Source: Candidatus Borrarchaeum yapensis (GTDB lineage Archaea; Asgardarchaeota; Sifarchaeia; Borrarchaeales; Borrarchaeaceae). Taken from it: a DNA stretch of 64,000 nucleotides. Positions 58,245 to 64,000 of this stretch are shown here, one piece after another; position 1 is the stretch's first letter, and every line of letters starts with the position of its first letter. The DNA lies in NCBI GenBank assembly GCA_016840515.1, contig JAEOSF010000012.1, positions 1-64,000 of the forward strand. The letters run 5' to 3'. A program made the translations under genes and the position numbers. The notes beneath the pieces were generated by a model. That model had not been told where the DNA came from. It worked only from the letters and a program-made list of their open reading frames with translations, and did no database searches.

Positions 58245-59915
58245 ATGTGGTCAGACAATAAAAATAAGGTAATTCTCATCGGGATTTTAAGCCTTGCTTT
58301 CCTTTTAAGGTTTCATAACATTGGTTACGCCGAATTTACTGGTGATGAAGCCATTGTAGTGGCTAAAGCCTTAGGAATTGTAAGAGCTGGAAGTTATTTC
58401 CGTAAGACTCCATTTCTTGATGAAGAAGTTAATTTTTGGACGCTTAGTATCATTTTAAAGCATCATCATCCGCCAATGGAAATCACAGCCCATATTCCGA
58501 TTCTAGTGTTTTTTGGAGTGACAGAATTTGTGGCGAGAATTCCTTATCTTTTTTCAGGTGTAATTTCAGTATTGCTTTTCTATAAAATTGCCGAGGAATT
58601 GTATGGGGCACCAGCCGCTCATCTTGCCGCCACTCTAGCTACAATAAATGGATATTTTATTGCATTTTCTCGCCATGTGCAGTTCATGGTGTTATTCTTG
58701 CTTTTTAGCTTATTTACAGCGTATTATTCAGTTAAATACTATAAAAGCAATGCTCTAAAAGATTCTGGCCTCGCTGCATTTTTTTTGGGCTTAACTCTCT
58801 TATCACATCATTTCGGTATATTTATGGTGATTCCTTTACTTTATGTAATAGTACAAAAACGGTATGAGAACTCATTGGAAACCAAAAATCTAGTAGTCTC
58901 ATTAATTATTCTAGCAATTATTATACTACCCTTTTTCATTCCTTGGATGTTTGCTTCATATTTCTTCCCTGAATTAATTCCTCCTGGTACTGGTTATGCT
59001 TCTACGTCACAAAGAGCTTCACCTTCTCTGCAATTCAACTTTTTTATATTTCGAATATGGTTAAGATATAATCCTCTTTTCTTCTCTGTCATTCTAATTT
59101 GGGGTGCTTTGATCTCTCTTTGGTTCAGAAATTGGAAACATTATTTTTTTGCAACGTGGTTCTTAGCGTATTTCATTCCTTTAACATTCTTAATACTTCC
59201 ATCGCCCACTTACACATACATTCTTCTTGCTCCATTGGTACTTTTAGCGAGTTTCGGAATTTATAAATCATATTTTATGGTAATTGATAGAATTAAGAAA
59301 GAAAGAATAAAGACTGCGAATGTTTTTGTAATTCTTGCTGGGGCATGTTTTCTCTCTTTGTCTGTATGGAACTGCTACATCACTTTTCTTCAATATGACA
59401 TTTATCCCGCCAGTGCACCATTATTCTATAACTCTAGAAGTTACAAAACTGAACAGGATATTCCATATGGTGCAAATTATGGACGAAAAATCGGTTATAA
59501 AGCAGCAGGATGGTTCATAAGGCATAATTCCAATGAAAATGATATTATTTTAGGAGATGACCCAGCTAAGGCTGCATATTATTGCGATCGTCTAATTAAG
59601 GGAGATATTAAAAATCCTGAGGATTTTGAAGTAATTAAAAGAGAATTACCTAAGAACCTTTTTATACTATTTCCATCCCATCTAATAGATCAATATGCTG
59701 AAATATGGACTTTTACAAGAGAGAACTATAATTTAGTGGCAGTTGTTTCATATGACGGCCAAACAACGATGTATATATTCGGGTCTTCACCTTTAAGTGA
59801 AATAACTGAACTTAATACCGAAAAGTATGAAAAATTATTTGATGAAGAATTTGGTAGTATTGAAAATAGCTTGTATAAGTATTTTGGAGGCTCTTATCCA
59901 ACTACAATGGTCTGA
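58245..59915 (+). CDS. Membrane glycosyltransferase (GT39/PMT_2-like)
   Basis: 'RFHNIGYAEFTGDEAIVVAKALGIVRAGS...HHHPPMEITAHIPILVFFGVTEFVARIPYLFSGVISVLLFYKIAEELYG'. Confidence 0.9.
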   Translation: MWSDNKNKVILIGILSLAFLLRFHNIGYAEFTGDEAIVVAKALGIVRAGSYFRKTPFLDEEVNFWTLSIILKHHHPPMEITAHIPILVFFGVTEFVARIPYLFSGVISVLLFYKIAEELYGAPAAHLAATLATINGYFIAFSRHVQFMVLFLLFSLFTAYYSVKYYKSNALKDSGLAAFFLGLTLLSHHFGIFMVIPLLYVIVQKRYENSLETKNLVVSLIILAIIILPFFIPWMFASYFFPELIPPGTGYASTSQRASPSLQFNFFIFRIWLRYNPLFFSVILIWGALISLWFRNWKHYFFATWFLAYFIPLTFLILPSPTYTYILLAPLVLLASFGIYKSYFMVIDRIKKERIKTANVFVILAGACFLSLSVWNCYITFLQYDIYPASAPLFYNSRSYKTEQDIPYGANYGRKIGYKAAGWFIRHNSNENDIILGDDPAKAAYYCDRLIKGDIKNPEDFEVIKRELPKNLFILFPSHLIDQYAEIWTFTRENYNLVAVVSYDGQTTMYIFGSSPLSEITELNTEKYEKLFDEEFGSIENSLYKYFGGSYPTTMV

Positions 59916-59958
59916 ACATGTTTTAAATCAACTAAAAAACTAAAACTGCAGTTCTTAT

Positions 59959-61137
59959 TTAATATGAAGAGAAAACCTGCTTATAAATGTCCTCTGTTCT
60001 GTCCGCGACCGTTCTAATATCATATTCTGTCTGCACTACATTACGTCCATGTGTACCCATTTTTTTGGCCATTTTCTTATCTGATAAAAGTAGATTCAAT
60101 TTTTCAGAAAGTCTGGAGATATCTGAAAAACTATATCCGAACCCACACTTTTTTTGTTCTAACTCGAATGTGCCTCCAGTATATGCTCCAACGAATGGTG
60201 TTTCGCATGCAAGTGATTCAAGAAGTACCAATCCAAAATTTTCCCATCGACTTGGCATTGCAAGAACATTTGCACCTCTATAGCCGCTTAAAAGGAGGTC
60301 ACGGTCGGTAAAACTGATTGGACCAGTAAATACAATATTCTTATCAACCTGTAATTTTTTTGCCAAGTCATGGCAAAGTTGCATATATCCTTCTTTTCCT
60401 TCCCAGCCAACGAACACAAACTTTGTATCGGGATTCTCACTTAGCACACTGGGAATTGCTTTTATGAGATAATCTGGTGCTTTATTGCCAAAAAAATTCC
60501 CAACGAATAGTACCATGTTTTCATTATTGATATCAAATCTCTCTTTGAATAACTCTGGAGAAGGCAACTGTTCATATTTCCCGAAATCTATGCCTGGAGG
60601 AATATGCGGGACCTTTTCCTTTTCTATATTATATAGGTTCAAAATTGTAATTTGTTCATATTTCGTCCAGGCAATAATTGTATCAGCTACTTTCAGCATC
60701 AAAGGAATCCAAAATCTGTAATAAAGCCTATTAACCCACCAACCCGACTTATGGAGATGAGAAAAGCCAATAGGGGAGAAAATAACTGGCTTTTGTAGAA
60801 GTTTCAGCTTTTTTAATGGCAATGCAGAATCTGTAGTCCAGACATATTGCATCTGAAAGTTAATCAGATCAAATTCTTTAGCATGTCGAAGAACTGCAAG
60901 AGGATAATAGGGCTGAACACGATGATGTGGAATGCCATATGGCTTCCATGGGATGACACCAAATCTTCTTACATTAACTCCTTCAATTACTTCTCTTTTT
61001 GGAGTTTCTGGGAGTTTATGTGTAAAAACGGTGACAGTATGTCCTTTTTCAATCAAGATTTTTGACAAATTGTGCACATAAATCTGTGCACCACCAACTT
61101 GAGGCCAATAGGTGTGGATAGTCTGAAGAATGCGCAC
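59959..61137 (-). CDS. GT4-family glycosyltransferase
   Basis: 'MRILQTIHTYWPQVGGAQIYVHNLSKILIEKGHTVTVFTHK', 'MPSRWENFGLVLLESLACETPFVGAYTGG'. Confidence 0.95.
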   Translation of the reverse strand: MRILQTIHTYWPQVGGAQIYVHNLSKILIEKGHTVTVFTHKLPETPKREVIEGVNVRRFGVIPWKPYGIPHHRVQPYYPLAVLRHAKEFDLINFQMQYVWTTDSALPLKKLKLLQKPVIFSPIGFSHLHKSGWWVNRLYYRFWIPLMLKVADTIIAWTKYEQITILNLYNIEKEKVPHIPPGIDFGKYEQLPSPELFKERFDINNENMVLFVGNFFGNKAPDYLIKAIPSVLSENPDTKFVFVGWEGKEGYMQLCHDLAKKLQVDKNIVFTGPISFTDRDLLLSGYRGANVLAMPSRWENFGLVLLESLACETPFVGAYTGGTFELEQKKCGFGYSFSDISRLSEKLNLLLSDKKMAKKMGTHGRNVVQTEYDIRTVADRTEDIYKQVFSSY

Positions 61138-61300
61138 TAGTTATACCTCATTTGTAGAACATATTTGAACAGATAGAAGTCGGTTGATTAAAAGCGTTCA
61201 TATTTGTTTCTAATATAATGGATTTTGTTAGCAAGATTCCTTCAGTTTGCAGTTTGTCCTTTGGAAAGAAATATGAATAGAGTTTTAGTGAAAAGAATCT

Positions 61301-62425
61301 TTACAAGACACTTAAATATGTCTCTTCTGTTTTGTCAAAGACGTTTGACCAATCATAATTTGCTAAAACAAAATTTCTATAGTCTCTTGCATTTTCTGAA
61401 AAACGGTCATCTTTTATAACTCTAATAATCTTTTTTGCTAAATCATCTGGATCGCTATGATTGCAAAAGAATCCTGTATCATCGTCTTTTATTATGTCAA
61501 AAGCGACTCCAACTCGTGTCGACACAATTGGTTTTCCACAGGCGGCAGCTTCTACCAGAGTAATCCCAAATGATTCGTGTAATGACGGAAGAACGAATAC
61601 ATCAGCAAGAGCATATGCTTCAAGTAATGTTTTAGAATCTACGCGCCCCATGAAAATGACAATATCTTGTATCCCTAAATGTTTCGCTAAGATTTTATAT
61701 TCGAAAATACGCTCGCCACCGCCAATTAACAAACATTTGACATCTGTTTTAAATTGATGGCGTAACTTACTTATAGCCTTAATTAGAGTATCTGTTCCTT
61801 TGTGGCCAGCCAATTTTCCAACTGACAGGATTATTTTTTCATCCTGTAGATTAAACTTTTCTTTCAAATGGTGTTCAGGTAAATGTAGAAATCGCGATGA
61901 ATCAATTCCAGTAGGGATTTTTTGAATCTTAGATCCTTTTATAAAGCGTGATAAGGCATTAAACTCGCTTTCGCATTGTGCAATAATCTTATTTGCGGAC
62001 TTGATGAGTTTAATTCCAGCATTATTCGCGTAGATAGTTCCCCATGGGTGATATTGAGGTGTAAGAAGGCATGGAGTGTTTCGTAATTTTCCAATTGTAA
62101 CTGCTAAAAGTGATTGAAATGTGCAATAGCCAAAACCATGAATTATGTCAACATCTTGCACATCGGATGAAAGCAGATATGGAAACATTTTGGGCGTTAT
62201 ATATCTTGGATGTTTTAGAAATCGTGACAAAAAGTGTGGTTTAAGTTTGAATCTTCTTATAACAGTACCTTCTCTAACTTCAAAATCAGGCTGATTTGGA
62301 TGTGCAGAAGTATAAACCGTCACAAAATGTCCTTTTTTTCTAAGTCCCTGTACAATATTGTAGGCAAGGATTTGAGTACCACCAATTGATGGTGGATATC
62401 TATGAACCATGAACAATATCTTCAT
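61301..62425 (-). CDS. GT4-family glycosyltransferase
   Basis: 'MKILFMVHRYPPSIGGTQILAYNIVQGLRKKGHFVTVYT', 'LPSLHESFGITLVEAAACGKPIVSTRVGVAFDII'. Start 62425 rather than 62515. Confidence 0.95.
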   Translation of the reverse strand: MKILFMVHRYPPSIGGTQILAYNIVQGLRKKGHFVTVYTSAHPNQPDFEVREGTVIRRFKLKPHFLSRFLKHPRYITPKMFPYLLSSDVQDVDIIHGFGYCTFQSLLAVTIGKLRNTPCLLTPQYHPWGTIYANNAGIKLIKSANKIIAQCESEFNALSRFIKGSKIQKIPTGIDSSRFLHLPEHHLKEKFNLQDEKIILSVGKLAGHKGTDTLIKAISKLRHQFKTDVKCLLIGGGERIFEYKILAKHLGIQDIVIFMGRVDSKTLLEAYALADVFVLPSLHESFGITLVEAAACGKPIVSTRVGVAFDIIKDDDTGFFCNHSDPDDLAKKIIRVIKDDRFSENARDYRNFVLANYDWSNVFDKTEETYLSVL

Positions 62426-62466
62426 TGTAGCCTCACCTAACCTGCAATAAAATACGTTTTTAGTGA

Positions 62467-63411
62467 CTAAGAGTTTCTTTTGCAATTTAAATGTCGCAAT
62501 AAACGATACGGACATGTTAAGAAGGCTAGTAAAGCACCTTCTATCAAACCTAATAAATAATAAATAGATGCTAAAAAGGAGAGTCTTTCTCGTGCACGGC
62601 TAAGAATCATATTTCCATGGTTTTTTAGAAATCCAATGAAATGTAGAACCCGAGACGCAAATATGTTTTTGAAATAGAAATATGAATGATTTCTTGCCCT
62701 CCAATAATCTATTAAGATATTTCTTCTAATAGCATGAGAAGTTTTTGGGCCAATACGTTTATGTAACACTTTTGCATTAGGGGAATATATAATAAGGCAA
62801 CCTCTCTTTTTAAGCCTCATACATACGTCTGTTTCCTCTCGATATGCTCTACCCCCATATAAATTATCAAATCCATCCATTTCAATTAAATGCTTTTTTA
62901 AAAAACTCATATTCGTTCCTTTGATGTGATCAACTTCGATTCGTTCTTCTCCTAGATCAAAATTACTAATCAGTTCTCCTGATTTCTCTATTTTCCCTAT
63001 TACAACATGCTTTCTCTTTTTTCTTCTAATAAGTCTGTCCTCAATGACTTTTCCTCCAACTCCTCCGACATTTGTATTATTATAATTCTTCAGGATTTGC
63101 TTTATCCAGTTTTCATCAGCTATGGCGTCATCGTCAAGAAACGCAACGATTTCACCCCTTGCTTTACAAATCCCGATATTTCTTGCTACAGTCATGCCTT
63201 TGTATTTTGTATGGACGTATTTAACAGCATAGTTTTGTACAAGTAACTTTGTTTCATAGATATGAGTAGTAGAACTGTCAACAACCAGCACTTCATAAAA
63301 ATTTCTGGGGAGTTTCTGTCTTTTTAAGGATTCAAGGCACTCTTTTAACTCCTCTGGGCGGTTATGCGTCACAACGACCACTGATATAAATAATTCACGA
63401 GATTGTGCCAA
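62467..63411 (-). CDS. GT2-family glycosyltransferase
   Basis: 'FISVVVVTHNRPEELKECLESLKRQKLPRNFYEVLVVDSS', 'TVARNIGICKARGEIVAFLDDDAIADENWIKQ'. Confidence 0.95.
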   Translation of the reverse strand: MAQSRELFISVVVVTHNRPEELKECLESLKRQKLPRNFYEVLVVDSSTTHIYETKLLVQNYAVKYVHTKYKGMTVARNIGICKARGEIVAFLDDDAIADENWIKQILKNYNNTNVGGVGGKVIEDRLIRRKKRKHVVIGKIEKSGELISNFDLGEERIEVDHIKGTNMSFLKKHLIEMDGFDNLYGGRAYREETDVCMRLKKRGCLIIYSPNAKVLHKRIGPKTSHAIRRNILIDYWRARNHSYFYFKNIFASRVLHFIGFLKNHGNMILSRARERLSFLASIYYLLGLIEGALLAFLTCPYRLLRHLNCKRNS

Positions 63412-63475
63412 TTATGTTTCATTCCCCTTCTTTTTTCAGGTCAAAGTGATATTGTTTCGAGCCTTAAGTTCAGTC

Positions 63476-63955
63476 TTAATTGGGTGAACTTTTGGAGCGG
63501 ATCCTTCCAATAGCCCCTAGAATAACTGTTCCAATATGTTTGACTAAGACTAAAAGCGTTAACAACAGCAATGCAATAATGGCTAATTCTTCGTTCCACT
63601 TAGTATTTGGTATCAACGTAATATGTCCAACTTCAAAGAAAATGAAAAGCGGAATCAGGGCTAAACTAATGGCGAAACTCATAGCCAAAATCTCTAGTTT
63701 GTTTGTGTTTTCATAAAAAGAGAGTTGCGTGATTGCATATCCTGGAACAAAAAAAAGCAGTGGAAATGTAACGATTATCTGTATATCATCACTTGTGTTC
63801 CTAATATTCAAGAAACTGATGGCTATACTCCCATAAATTAGTAACCCTATATTAAAAAGAGCTTCAGCAGTAAGAAGGTCATTTTGCCTCAAGAAAGTGA
63901 TGAAAGACAGCATTTTGTCCTTTATTATTGTTAATTTTTCTCGTATTTCAACCAT
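63476..63955 (-). CDS. DUF1616-like small membrane protein
   Basis: 'IIVTFPLLFFVPGYAITQLSFYENTNKLEILAMSFAISLALIPLFIFF' matches the DUF1616 N-terminal pattern. Confidence 0.65.
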   Translation of the reverse strand: MVEIREKLTIIKDKMLSFITFLRQNDLLTAEALFNIGLLIYGSIAISFLNIRNTSDDIQIIVTFPLLFFVPGYAITQLSFYENTNKLEILAMSFAISLALIPLFIFFEVGHITLIPNTKWNEELAIIALLLLTLLVLVKHIGTVILGAIGRIRSKSSPN

Positions 63956-64000
63956 ATAGGGTCCTTCTATGAACTAAGTTAGGCGGCTCCTGACTAAATG

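Noticed and set aside
1-64000. CRISPR arrays, rRNA and tRNA genes
   Set aside because: Reading by eye found no regularly spaced direct repeats and no tRNA or rRNA signature; a tRNAscan/CRISPR search would be needed to exclude them.

Overview
This 64 kb AT-rich window looks archaeal: TTG/GTG/ATG starts with purine-rich SD sites, a PolB1-like family-B polymerase, and eukaryote-like E1/E2 genes. An Asgard or related lineage is plausible, but that is inference. The left end (about 0-3.6 kb) has a truncated ATP-grasp-like gene, an E2 (UBC-fold) enzyme, a ThiF/UBA-type E1 with a possible C-terminal ubiquitin-fold domain, a CooC-like ATPase and a zinc-ribbon protein. A predicted TIM-barrel protein and the DNA polymerase follow. 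From about 7.5 kb to the right edge the window is one very large surface-glycan locus. It holds about 13 GT-B (GT4-like) glycosyltransferases, 7 GT2 glycosyltransferases, about 10 polytopic GT-C-like membrane proteins, 4 sulfotransferases, a polysaccharide-deacetylase-like protein, a Wzm/Wzt ABC exporter, a Wzx-like flippase, an alkaline-phosphatase-superfamily protein and an orphan membrane protein. The most notable observations are: (1) eukaryote-like E1/E2 genes without a visible ubiquitin; (2) an apparent circularly permuted GT-B glycosyltransferase at 14.36-15.43 kb; (3) a Wzm/Wzt exporter followed by two tandem sulfotransferases and a deacetylase, suggesting an archaeal sulfated glycan with heparan-like N-deacetylase/N-sulfotransferase logic; (4) dispersed, decayed hairpin elements resembling IS200/IS605 ends at cassette boundaries; (5) a 39-codon internal duplication in a GT4. 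All family calls come from reading motifs by eye; no searches were run.
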